Shown here: in pieces, positions 1-5,555 of the stretch
Layout: each line of letters begins with the position of its first letter
Numbering within the stretch: position 1 is the first letter of the stretch
Origin: Alphaproteobacteria bacterium
GTDB lineage: Bacteria; Pseudomonadota; Alphaproteobacteria; Elsterales; Elsteraceae
Assembly: GCA_013297545.1 (NCBI GenBank)
Contig: JAAFHH010000241.1
Location: 1-5,555, forward strand
Length of the DNA: 5,555 nucleotides
Reading direction: 5' to 3'
Notes under the pieces: model-generated
What the model was told of the DNA's origin: nothing
Seen by the model: only the letters and a program-made list of their open reading frames with translations
Databases searched by the model: none
Position numbers and translations under genes: made by a program

Positions 1-732
1 CAGCGACAGCAGCTGGCCCATGGTGGCGCCGAACAGCAAAAAGCCGAGCTGCGGGTCCGGCTGGCGGAACACTTCGCCCACCAAGCGGGCGATGCCATAG
101 CCGATCAAGAACGCCCCGACCATCGCACCGGGGGCTGATTTCCGGATGCCGGCGCGGTTGAGCGCCCACAGCACGGTGAACAGCACCACGCCTTCCAAGG
201 CCGCCTGGTAAAGCTGGCTCGGGTGGCGCGGCAGCGGCCCGCCGGTTGGGAACACCATGCCCCAGGAGGCATCAGTCACCCGGCCCCACAGCTCGCCATT
301 AACGAAGTTGGCAATCCGGCCGAGGCAGAGCCCAATCGGGGCGACCATCGCGATGATGTCGCCAAATGCCAGCAGGTCGATCTTGTGCTGGCGGCAGAAG
401 ATCAGGGTCATGATCACGATGCCAAGGAAGCCGCCATGGAACGCCATGCCGCCTTCCCAGATCCTGAGCAGCCTGAGCGGATCATCGAGGTAGACGTTTG
501 GCTGGTAGAACAACGCATAGCCCAGCCGTCCGCCGAGGATAATCGCCAGCACAGCCCAGGTGAGGTAATCGTCGACCAGCTTCGACGGGATCTCCGCCGG
601 TGCGGAGCGCGCCAGCACCAGCGCGTAGCGCCAACCGATCACCAGACCCGCGATGTAGGCGAGCGCGTACCAACGGATCGCAATCGGGCCGAGTTCAATC
701 GCAATCGGATCGATGATCGGGAAGGTCAACAT
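1..732 (-). CDS. lgt: Prolipoprotein diacylglyceryl transferase (Lgt), C-terminus cut by window edge
   Basis: Lgt is an inner-membrane enzyme that moves the diacylglyceryl group of phosphatidylglycerol to the lipobox cysteine of prelipoproteins, the first step of lipoprotein maturation. The reverse strand is open for 244 codons from ATG at 732 to the window edge without a stop. Visible family marks are an N-terminus with IRWYALAYIAGL at 19-30, the HGG motif at 99-101 (H99 matches E. coli H103), the Lgt signature GRIANFVNGELWGR at 138-151, HPSQLY at 170-175, and Y212/R216/E220 with the same spacing as E. coli Y235/R239/E243, followed by FRQPD at 222-226. Several hydrophobic membrane segments alternate with these motifs. 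The family is usually about 260-300 residues, so only the last few dozen, including the final membrane helix, are missing. The start overlaps the hldD stop by one base (TGATG), which points to translational coupling. Identity is very secure. Confidence 0.97.
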   Translation of the reverse strand, partial: MLTFPIIDPIAIELGPIAIRWYALAYIAGLVIGWRYALVLARSAPAEIPSKLVDDYLTWAVLAIILGGRLGYALFYQPNVYLDDPLRLLRIWEGGMAFHGGFLGIVIMTLIFCRQHKIDLLAFGDIIAMVAPIGLCLGRIANFVNGELWGRVTDASWGMVFPTGGPLPRHPSQLYQAALEGVVLFTVLWALNRAGIRKSAPGAMVGAFLIGYGIARLVGEVFRQPDPQLGFLLFGATMGQLLSL

Positions 733-1718
733 CAGCGATACGGGTCCGCCGCCAGCAGGTGATCGCGGACATAGACCGTGACGCCAACTTCCAGATCGAT
801 GAATGGCCGGTCATAGCCGGCCGCGCGCAGCCGTTCCATCTTGGCCTCAGTAAAGTACTGATAGCGCGCGCGGATCTCCTCCGGCATGTCGATGTAGTCG
901 ATCCGTTCCTTCTCGCCCAGGGCGACGAACACGGCGCGCGCGAGATCTGCAAACGACCGCGCCTTGCCGGTGCCGACATTGAACAGCCCACTCGCCCCCG
1001 GCGTCTGCCACAGCCACAGCATGACCGAGACGACGTCGCCAACCCAGACGAAGTCGCGCAGCTGCCCGCCATGGGCGTAGGCCGCCTCGTGGGACCGGAA
1101 CAGGCGCGCCGGCTTGCCGTCCTGGATCTGGCGCACCAGCTGCGGCACGACACTCATCTGGCCGCCCTTGTGGTACTCGTTCGGCCCGTAGACGTTGAAG
1201 AACTTGAGGCCGGCCCATTGCGGCGGCTTCGGACCGCCTTGCGAGACGATGCGGGCAATCCGGCGATCGATCAGGTGCTTCGACCAGCCATAGGGGTTCA
1301 TCGGCTGCAGACGGGCGAGTGCCGTAAGGCTCGGATCATCATCGAACCCACCTGCGCCATCGCCATAGGTCGCAGCAGAAGACGCATAGATCAGCCGGCA
1401 GCCGCGCCAGGTGCACCAGTCCCAGAGTTTGAGCGTGGTCGCGACATTCTCCCGCACGATCAGATCGACATCGCGTTCCGTGGTGGCCGAAATCGCCCCC
1501 ATGTGGAAGATACCGTCGACCTCCGCCGCGTGGGCATCGAGCCAGGTGAAGAGTTCCTCCGGCGCGACGAGCGCCGCCACCTCATGCCGGGCAAGATTGC
1601 GCCACTTGTCGCCGCTGCCGAAGCGATCGACCACGACCACATCCGCACGGCCCGCCGCATTGAGCGCAGCCACCAAGTTCGACCCGATAAAGCCGGCCCC
1701 GCCGGTGACGACAATCAT
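732..1718 (-). CDS. hldD: ADP-L-glycero-D-manno-heptose 6-epimerase (HldD)
   Basis: This cytoplasmic NADP-dependent epimerase converts ADP-D-glycero-manno-heptose into ADP-L-glycero-manno-heptose, the donor for the LPS inner core. The 328-residue protein is an extended short-chain dehydrogenase. It starts with the Rossmann motif VTGGAGFIGSN (4-14), nearly identical to the E. coli HldD start, which fixes the ATG although no good Shine-Dalgarno is seen. SASA-type serines lie at 113-114, the catalytic YGWSK at 143-147, FNVYGPNEYHKG at 174-185 with the second-site lysine K184, and RDFVWVGDV at 221-229. The C-terminal YQYFTEAKMERLRAAGY (286-302) is typical of HldD and separates it from UDP-glucose 4-epimerases. 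E. coli HldD is about 310 residues, so the length is normal. lgt follows with a one-base overlap; a hydrolase gene lies 48 bp upstream. The other heptose genes (gmhA, hldE, gmhB) are not in the window. Confidence 0.96.
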   Translation of the reverse strand: MIVVTGGAGFIGSNLVAALNAAGRADVVVVDRFGSGDKWRNLARHEVAALVAPEELFTWLDAHAAEVDGIFHMGAISATTERDVDLIVRENVATTLKLWDWCTWRGCRLIYASSAATYGDGAGGFDDDPSLTALARLQPMNPYGWSKHLIDRRIARIVSQGGPKPPQWAGLKFFNVYGPNEYHKGGQMSVVPQLVRQIQDGKPARLFRSHEAAYAHGGQLRDFVWVGDVVSVMLWLWQTPGASGLFNVGTGKARSFADLARAVFVALGEKERIDYIDMPEEIRARYQYFTEAKMERLRAAGYDRPFIDLEVGVTVYVRDHLLAADPYR

Positions 1719-1766
1719 GGGTCGGGTATAGGGCGGCAGCGCTGGCCCTGCAACCGGCGCTATGCC

Positions 1767-2342
1767 TCAGGTGAGGGAGCGCTGCGGCACGACCAGCGCG
1801 AACCGGTCCGCGAGTGCCGCGAGGCTGGCACGGTGGACATCGGCTGCGGGCACCACGCTGCCATCGACGCCCAGCAGATCGCGCGTCGCGACAGCATCGG
1901 ACGCAATGATCGTCTGGTGACCGCGATCAAGGGCGGCGCGCGCGGTGCTGTCGACGCACATGTGGGTCATGAAGCCGGCGAGCAGCAGCGGGCGGTCGCC
2001 GAGGGTTGCGAGGTGGTCGGCGAGGCCCGTTGCCGCGAAGCTGTTCGGCAGGGTTTTTTCGATCACCGCCTCGCCCGGGTGCGGTGCCGCTGCGGCCAAA
2101 ACTGCACCCCCACCCGCGGGGTCGAACAGGCTGCCGGGTTTGCCCAGGTGGACGATGTGCACGATCGGCGTGCCGACTGCCCGGGCGCGGGCGAGCAGGT
2201 CTGCCAGCTCCGTGAGGGCGGCTTCGATGCCGGTGAGCGGCAGGCCGGTGCGATACGCCTCCTGCGCGTCGATCACGATCAGCGCGGTATCGGCGAGCCG
2301 TGGCAGGGCGGGGGGTGTGAACAGGCGGGTTGGCTGGGTCAT
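1767..2342 (-). CDS. Isochorismatase-family cysteine hydrolase
   Basis: The 191-residue protein belongs to the isochorismatase-like superfamily, which includes nicotinamidases, N-carbamoylsarcosine amidases, ureidoacrylate hydrolases and biuret hydrolases. The fold's catalytic triad is visible: D25 in LIVIDAQEAY (21-30), K96 in EKTLPNSF (95-102) and the nucleophile C129 in GFMTHMCVDSTA (123-134). The substrate cannot be read from the sequence. The start at 2342 is preferred because GGAG lies six bases upstream; an in-frame ATG at 2354 would add four residues but has no Shine-Dalgarno. A longer open frame upstream runs into the divergent regulator and is not real. A GlxA/AraC regulator is divergently transcribed 90 bp away, a common partner of such hydrolases, so control by that regulator is a reasonable inference. 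hldD follows after 48 bp on the same strand, so read-through is possible, but the functions look unrelated. Family assignment is secure. Confidence 0.92.
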   Translation of the reverse strand: MTQPTRLFTPPALPRLADTALIVIDAQEAYRTGLPLTGIEAALTELADLLARARAVGTPIVHIVHLGKPGSLFDPAGGGAVLAAAAPHPGEAVIEKTLPNSFAATGLADHLATLGDRPLLLAGFMTHMCVDSTARAALDRGHQTIIASDAVATRDLLGVDGSVVPAADVHRASLAALADRFALVVPQRSLT

Positions 2343-2432
2343 CGCGGGCTCCATCAGGTGGTTGGCGCTATCGTCGCCGCCGTGATCCCGGCTAGAAAGG
2401 ACAACCCGCCTGCATTTCCTGCCAAAGCCCGC
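2343..2432. promoter_or_regulatory. Divergent intergenic region between hydrolase and GlxA-type regulator
   Basis: These 90 bp lie between two start codons pointing away from each other, so promoters for both genes and an operator for the AraC-type regulator are expected here or inside the gene ends. On the minus strand, GGAG just before the hydrolase ATG is a clear ribosome site. No convincing -35/-10 pair is seen on either strand: TTGGCG at 2362-2367 has no well-placed -10 partner. No clear pair of operator half-sites is seen either. The function is inferred from gene layout only. Confidence 0.5.
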
Positions 2433-3392
2433 ATGCTCCACCCCCGCACCATCCTGATCCCGATCTACCCCGATGTTGTGCTGCTGGACGTGGCAGGACC
2501 GGCCCAGGTGCTGGCGTCGGCCCAGCCGGCTGGCAGCTACCAGATCGTGCTGGTCTCGGCTGCGGGCGGGATGGTCACCAGCGACAGCCATGTGGCGCTG
2601 GCAAGCGTGGCGTGGAGTACCATTGACCTCACCACCGTCGACACGGTGCTGGTGCCCGGCGGTCGCTCAGCGCTGCAGCCAGAGACGGTGCCGGGCCTGC
2701 TGGCCTGGATTACCCAAGCGGCCGCTGCTGTGCCGCGCATCGCATCGGTCTGCCTCGGCGCGTTTGTGCTGGCGGCGGCTGGTGTGTTCGGCGATCGGCG
2801 GGCGACGACGCACTGGCGCTTTACCGATGAATTGGCCGCCCGCTTCCCGGATCTGCGGGTCGAGCGCAGCCGCCTGTTCGTCGAAGATCGCGGGGTGTGG
2901 AGTTCGGCCGGTGTGTCGGCCGGCATCGATTTGGCACTCGCCCTCGTGGAAGCGGATCTCGGCCGGGCAGCGGCCGTGGATGTCGCCCAGCGTCTGGTCG
3001 TGTTCCAAAAACGCCCGGGCGATCTGGCGCAGGAAAGCCGCACGCTCGCCGCCCAAGCCCGCGACGCGGAGGGTCGCTTCGATCGCCTGCACAGCTGGAT
3101 CGCCGATAATCTCGATGCCGATCTTTCGATCGAGGTGCTGGCCGATGCCGTCGGCATGGCACCGCGCAGCTTTGCCCGCGCCTATGGGCGGCTTGGCACC
3201 ACACCAGCCAAAGCAGTCGAGGCGATGCGCTTGGAAGCCGCGCGCACGCAGCTCGCCCGGCCCGATGCGCCCTCTGTCCAACAAATCGCGATCAACTGTG
3301 GTTTCGTCACCGTGGAACGCTTGCGCCGCGCGATGCAGCGGCGTTTCGGCGCGGTGCCGACAGCGCTGTTGCAAAGCGACCAGCACTCGTGA
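2433..3392 (+). CDS. GlxA-family transcriptional regulator (DJ-1/PfpI domain + AraC HTH)
   Basis: The 319-residue protein has the two-part layout of GlxA-type regulators. Residues about 5-190 form a DJ-1/PfpI-like (class I glutamine amidotransferase-like) domain: IPIYPDVVLLDVAGPAQVL (9-27), the strand VDTVLVPGG (69-77), the nucleophile-elbow sequence SVCLGAFVLAAAG (105-117) with C107, and TTHW (125-128). Residues about 219-312 form an AraC/XylS double helix-turn-helix; the first helix pair lies around LSIEVLADAVGMAPRSFARAYG (231-252), and IAINCGFVTVERLRRAMQRRFG (285-306) matches the conserved second part. The linker FQKRPGDLAQES (191-202) is also typical. The frame stays open far upstream on the antisense of hldD and the hydrolase, but homology starts only at the ATG at 2433, which has no strong Shine-Dalgarno. 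It probably controls the divergent hydrolase. Ligand and targets are unknown. Confidence 0.93.
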   Translation: MLHPRTILIPIYPDVVLLDVAGPAQVLASAQPAGSYQIVLVSAAGGMVTSDSHVALASVAWSTIDLTTVDTVLVPGGRSALQPETVPGLLAWITQAAAAVPRIASVCLGAFVLAAAGVFGDRRATTHWRFTDELAARFPDLRVERSRLFVEDRGVWSSAGVSAGIDLALALVEADLGRAAAVDVAQRLVVFQKRPGDLAQESRTLAAQARDAEGRFDRLHSWIADNLDADLSIEVLADAVGMAPRSFARAYGRLGTTPAKAVEAMRLEAARTQLARPDAPSVQQIAINCGFVTVERLRRAMQRRFGAVPTALLQSDQHS

Positions 3393-3426
3393 CTCCCTGC
3401 CCGCAACCGATGCGAGGAGATCTGGC

Positions 3427-3711
3427 ATGACCACCGGTCCCGACAGCCGCTTGTTTGATGACTTCGCCCGGGTGGCCAGTGGCGCCATGGGGGCGTTCGC
3501 CGGGGTGCGTCAGGAAATGGACGTGCTGTTCCGCCAGCAGGTCGAACGCCTGGTCGCCTCGATGGATTTGGTGCCGCGCGAAGAGTTCGATGCCATGGCC
3601 GAATTGGCGCAGTCCGCTGCCGCGAAAGTCGAGGCGTTGGAAGCGCGCTTACAAGCGCTCGAAGCTGCATCCCAGCCCCGCGTTGAGGCGGCCCCCGAAT
3701 CAGGTGCCTAA
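3427..3711 (+). CDS. ubiK: UbiK-type ubiquinone biosynthesis accessory factor (BMFP domain)
   Basis: UbiK (YqiC, Pfam BMFP) is a small coiled-coil protein that in Enterobacteria assists the aerobic ubiquinone-biosynthesis enzymes, partly through UbiJ and lipid contacts; its role in alphaproteobacteria is inferred. The 94-residue product is close to the E. coli length of about 99. It has an amphipathic N-terminal helix (about 8-45), the family core ERLVASMDLVPREEFDAM (40-57), matching the LDLVsREEFD segment of E. coli, a predicted coiled coil at about 58-80 (KVEALEARLQALE) and a disordered Ala/Pro/Glu tail. The start is fixed by a strong GAGGAGA Shine-Dalgarno at 3414-3420, six bases before the ATG; the frame is also open further upstream, but that is a shadow of the regulator gene. 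It begins 34 bp after the regulator's stop, so co-transcription is possible, though the good ribosome site allows independent expression. Confidence 0.9.
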   Translation: MTTGPDSRLFDDFARVASGAMGAFAGVRQEMDVLFRQQVERLVASMDLVPREEFDAMAELAQSAAAKVEALEARLQALEAASQPRVEAAPESGA

Positions 3712-3916
3712 ATCTGGACATCTGGTGGCAATACCTCTATGCGTCCCAGCCCAATGAACCTGCGGGGTTCCGGCCTGCCCTTGCTGCGCGAAAGCGAACC
3801 TGGGCAGTCTGGGTACCAGCGGTGGACCAGATGTCGGTCCGCTCTTTGATGTCGCCGCCGGTTCGCCGGGACACGATGTCGCCCGCGCAATCGCCGCTGA
3901 CGAGGAGGTCTCCGGC
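3712..3916 (+). other. 205-bp spacer between ubiK and the YbjN gene, rich in inverted repeats
   Basis: No conventional gene is seen. A perfect 10-bp inverted repeat, GACATCTGGT (3717-3726) and ACCAGATGTC (3826-3835), encloses smaller hairpins: GAACC/GGTTC (3756-3770) and CTGCCC/GGGCAG (3775-3807) with an inner CGC-GAAA-GCG. An alternative hairpin GGACC/GGTCC (3824-3840) would compete with the outer stem. Further on lies CCGG-TTCG-CCGG (3858-3869). The word GATGTCG occurs three times (3830, 3848, 3875). No T-run follows any stem, so an intrinsic terminator is not supported. The end carries a strong GAGGAGG ribosome site (3902-3908) for the YbjN gene. It may be a structured 5' leader, a promoter region or decayed sequence; this is inference. 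Confidence 0.5.
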
Positions 3917-4420
3917 ATGACCATCGCTCTTGAACAGGCCCAGGACAGCATCGCCCATCCGCTGGACGTGCTCGAAGAACTGGTTGCCGGCAACGATTGG
4001 CCGTTCGATCGGCCGTCGGAAGATGAGCTGGTGGCAGAAATCCAAGGCCGCTGGTGCGACTACCGCCTCTACTTCTTGTGGCGTGATGACGTGCAAGCGC
4101 TGCACTTCACGGCAGCGTTCGACACCAAAGTGCCGCAGACCCGCCGGCGCGAGGTCAACGACCTGTTGGCCGCGCTGAATGAGAAGCTGTGGCTCGGTCA
4201 CTTCGATGTGAACCCGGAAGACGGCATGCCGATGTTCCGTCACACCATGCCGCTGCGCGGTCAGCGCGGGGTTGGTACGGAGCAGCTGGAAGACATCGTC
4301 GACACGGCCGTCACCGAATGCGAACGCTTTTTCCCTGCCTTCCAGATGGTGGTGTGGGGCGGCAAGTCGGCTGCCGAGGCGCTGGAAGCCGCGCTCTTCG
4401 AAACCGTGGGCGAGGCCTAA
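3917..4420 (+). CDS. YbjN-domain protein of unknown function
   Basis: The 167-residue protein matches the alphaproteobacterial form of the YbjN family (type III secretion chaperone-like fold). Recognisable blocks are HPLDVLEELVAGNDWPFDR (14-32), GRWCDYRLYFLWRDD (44-58), NEKLWLGHFDV (88-98), MPMFRHTMPLRG (104-115), TECERFFPAFQMVVWGGKSA (133-152) and the end ETVGEA. There is no signal peptide or membrane segment, so it should be cytosolic. E. coli YbjN has been linked to motility, stress and multicopy suppression, but no biochemical role is established and none is claimed here. The start is set by GAGGAGG at 3902-3908, eight bases before the ATG; the same frame is open upstream to a TGA at 3754 but has no ATG, GTG or TTG. 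proC follows after 8 bp, so the two are almost certainly one operon. Confidence 0.93.
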   Translation: MTIALEQAQDSIAHPLDVLEELVAGNDWPFDRPSEDELVAEIQGRWCDYRLYFLWRDDVQALHFTAAFDTKVPQTRRREVNDLLAALNEKLWLGHFDVNPEDGMPMFRHTMPLRGQRGVGTEQLEDIVDTAVTECERFFPAFQMVVWGGKSAAEALEAALFETVGEA

Positions 4421-4428
4421 GCATCCCC

Positions 4429-5202
4429 ATGGGCTTGCTGCTGGTCGGCTGCGGCAAGATGGGTGGCGCCATGCTGGCCGGCTGGCGCGCCGCGGGGCGT
4501 ACGGACACCCGGATCGTTGATCCAGCCGTGGTGGATGCGGACGCCGTGGCCTCGCTCGGTGATCTGCCAGCTGGCTACCAGGCCCGGACGATTGTGCTCG
4601 CCGTCAAGCCGCAGATGATGGCGGCGGTGGTGGATGCGGCCAGCGCGCTGTTGGCGCCCGGTGGGCTGGTGCTCTCGATCGCGGCGGGCAAGACGCTCGG
4701 CTATTTCGCACACGCTTTCCCCAACGCCGCCATCGTGCGCGCGATGCCGAACCTGCCCGCCTCGATCGGGCGGGGAATTTCGGTGTGTGTGGCGAACGGC
4801 GCGACCACGCCTGCCCAGCGCGACGAGGCGACGCAACTGCTCACCGCCTGCGGTGAGGTCGCCTGGATCGAGGACGAAGCACTGATCGATCCGGTCACCG
4901 CCGTCTCGGGCGGTGGACCGGCCTACGTGTTCTTGCTGGTCGAAGCGCTGGCGGCAGCTGGCGTGAAGACCGGCCTGCCAGCAGACCTCGCGCTCCGCCT
5001 CGCCCGCAGCACGGTTGCGGGGTCTGGCGCCTTGCTCGACGCTGTCGACACGCCGGCCGCTGACTTGCGCCGGGCTGTGTGCAGCCCTGGTGGCACGACG
5101 CTGGAAGCCATCGCGGTGCTGATGGCGGACGACGGTGTCCAGCCGCTGTTCGATCGCGCCATCGCTGCGGCGAGCCGGCGGGCCCGGGCGCTCGCGGAGT
5201 AG
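4429..5202 (+). CDS. proC: Pyrroline-5-carboxylate reductase (ProC)
   Basis: ProC reduces 1-pyrroline-5-carboxylate to L-proline with NAD(P)H in the cytosol, the last step of proline synthesis. The 257-residue product (E. coli about 269) opens with the Rossmann motif GCGKMGGAM (7-15), then AVKP (58-61), RAMPNLPASIGRG (104-116), SGGGPAYVFLLVEAL (160-174) and the C-terminal signature SPGGTTLEAI (219-228) that lines the substrate site. The ATG at 4429 sits only three residues before the first Rossmann strand; the frame is open further upstream inside the YbjN gene, but that part is a shadow. The gene begins 8 bp after the YbjN stop, and its ribosome site (GGGCGAGG, in the last YbjN codons) is rather distant, which fits translation coupled to the upstream gene. 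Composition and length are normal. Confidence 0.96.
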   Translation: MGLLLVGCGKMGGAMLAGWRAAGRTDTRIVDPAVVDADAVASLGDLPAGYQARTIVLAVKPQMMAAVVDAASALLAPGGLVLSIAAGKTLGYFAHAFPNAAIVRAMPNLPASIGRGISVCVANGATTPAQRDEATQLLTACGEVAWIEDEALIDPVTAVSGGGPAYVFLLVEALAAAGVKTGLPADLALRLARSTVAGSGALLDAVDTPAADLRRAVCSPGGTTLEAIAVLMADDGVQPLFDRAIAAASRRARALAE

Positions 5203-5234
5203 CGCTGCGGGTCACAGTTGTGTACTCTACGCTC

Positions 5235-5411
5235 ATGTCTTCTTTTGAATCCAAACCGAAAAACTCAGTTCCACCGCCGGAGGAGTCAGAGGCTCAACGC
5301 CTCTTCCAAGCCCGTGCGCGGCGGGTGCCTCGCGGCCGGGCGCGAGAAGTGCTTGCCAAGGCAGGGATTGGCGTTCCACCACTGCCGGGTGATGAACTTC
5401 CCGCTGCCTAG
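5235..5411 (+). CDS. Small ORF of unknown function, 58 residues
   Basis: I do not recognise this product. The predicted protein is hydrophilic: an N-terminal stretch rich in Ser, Lys and Pro (1-15), a charged helix-prone middle with many Arg (QRLFQARARRVPRGRAREVLAKAG, about 21-44) and a Pro-rich acidic end (VPPLPGDELPAA). It has no signal peptide, membrane segment or cysteine. It begins 32 bp after the proC stop on the same strand. No Shine-Dalgarno is visible before the ATG; an in-frame GTG at 5220 would add five residues and also lacks one. The first ~45 bp are clearly more AT-rich than the surroundings, which may reflect a promoter, a leaderless start or a different origin. Normal codon use in the second half and the basic helix favour a real small gene, but chance cannot be excluded. 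Confidence 0.5.
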   Translation: MSSFESKPKNSVPPPEESEAQRLFQARARRVPRGRAREVLAKAGIGVPPLPGDELPAA

Positions 5412-5412
5412 C

Positions 5413-5427
5413 CATGGACGCTCCATG
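5413..5427. repeat. Short inverted repeat just after the small ORF
   Basis: CATGGA and TCCATG form a perfect 6-bp inverted repeat with a 3-base loop, beginning two bases after the small ORF's stop. There is no T-run after it, so it is at most a weak transcript-end hairpin; it could also be chance. Confidence 0.3.
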
Positions 5428-5466
5428 TCCAACCCGCTCCTCCCCGTATCGCCACGCGATGGTGCC

Positions 5467-5502
5467 CCTCCCCCCGTATGCGGGGGGAGGTTGGGAGGGG
5501 GG
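5467..5502. repeat. GC-rich dispersed-type palindrome (10-bp stem, TATG loop)
   Basis: CCTCCCCCCG (5467-5476) and CGGGGGGAGG (5481-5490) are perfect complements around a TATG loop. They are followed by TTGGGAGGGGGG, whose GGGAGGGG (5493-5500) could pair instead with the CCCCTCCC of the left arm. This layout resembles intergenic palindromic repeats that occur in many copies in alphaproteobacterial genomes. That it is repeated in this genome is inference, as only one copy lies in the window. No T-tract follows, so a classical intrinsic terminator is not supported, though the stem may protect transcript 3' ends. Confidence 0.7.
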
Positions 5503-5555
5503 ATCGCGCGGGATGCGGCGAGACGATTGCTGCGGATGCTTGGTGTTCGGCGGGG

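Larger units (their letters stand above)
5412..5555. other. Downstream intergenic region with no assignable gene
   Basis: Besides the palindromes listed separately, nothing is recognised. Two plus-strand frames starting at ATG 5414 and ATG 5425 stay open to the window edge, but both run through the palindrome, giving low-complexity Gly/Pro stretches, and neither resembles a known protein start. Without sequence beyond 5555 they cannot be judged and are not called as genes. Confidence 0.4.

Noticed and set aside
223..762. Plus-strand 179-codon frame near the left end
   Set aside because: It lies antisense to lgt, whose reading is backed by many conserved motifs. The predicted product is low-complexity and resembles nothing known.
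1719..1766. Possible hairpin (AGGGC at 1730-1734 with GCCCT at 1745-1749) between hydrolase and hldD
   Set aside because: A 5-bp stem with a 10-base loop and no T-run is expected by chance in GC-rich DNA.
759..3392. An 877-codon open frame on the plus strand covering the antisense of hldD and the hydrolase plus the regulator
   Set aside because: Only the part from 2433 shows a known fold (DJ-1/PfpI plus AraC). The upstream part is the shadow of two well-supported minus-strand genes in high-GC DNA, so no giant fusion protein is called.
3717..3835. MITE or small insertion element bounded by 10-bp inverted ends
   Set aside because: No flanking target-site duplication is seen and no second copy lies in the window, so the inverted repeat is reported only as possible RNA structure.
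3775..3840. Intrinsic terminator after ubiK
   Set aside because: Hairpins exist, but none is followed by a run of T on the plus strand, so a rho-independent terminator is not supported.
3737..4243. Minus-strand 168-codon frame across the spacer and the YbjN gene
   Set aside because: It is antisense to a clear YbjN family gene, and its part in the spacer shows no recognised family.
5467..5490. Intrinsic terminator for the proC operon
   Set aside because: The stem is strong but followed by TTGGGAGG rather than a T-tract, so it is listed as a repeat instead.

Overview
The window looks like ordinary chromosomal DNA of a high-GC Gram-negative bacterium, most likely an alphaproteobacterium and perhaps from Rhodospirillales-type groups. 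The class-level call rests on protein character: an Lgt with the usual alphaproteobacterial N-terminus, a UbiK/BMFP protein, and an alphaproteobacterial-type YbjN directly ahead of proC. The order is a guess. An HldD heptose epimerase implies an LPS core containing L,D-heptose.

Left half, minus strand (about 1-2342): three genes are read leftwards. They are an isochorismatase-family cysteine hydrolase (1767-2342), hldD (732-1718) and lgt (1-732, cut by the window edge). hldD and lgt overlap by one base in a TGATG junction, so two envelope genes, for LPS heptose and lipoprotein lipidation, are probably translationally coupled. The hydrolase lies only 48 bp upstream of hldD and may be co-transcribed with it.

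Centre (2343-3392): a 90-bp divergent intergenic region separates the hydrolase from a GlxA-type regulator (DJ-1/PfpI-like domain plus AraC HTH). This arrangement suggests a local regulator-enzyme pair of unknown substrate.

Right half, plus strand (3427-5411): ubiK (ubiquinone-biosynthesis accessory factor), a 205-bp non-coding spacer with several inverted repeats, a YbjN-domain protein, proC (last step of proline synthesis) 8 bp behind it, and then a 58-codon ORF of unknown function with an AT-rich beginning. The last 144 bp hold a 10-bp-stem GC-rich palindrome of the kind often dispersed between genes in such genomes, and no assignable gene.

No tRNA, rRNA, CRISPR array, insertion sequence or obvious defence system is visible. 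The less ordinary points are the structured ubiK-ybjN spacer, the divergent GlxA/hydrolase pair, the small orphan ORF after proC and the terminal palindrome.
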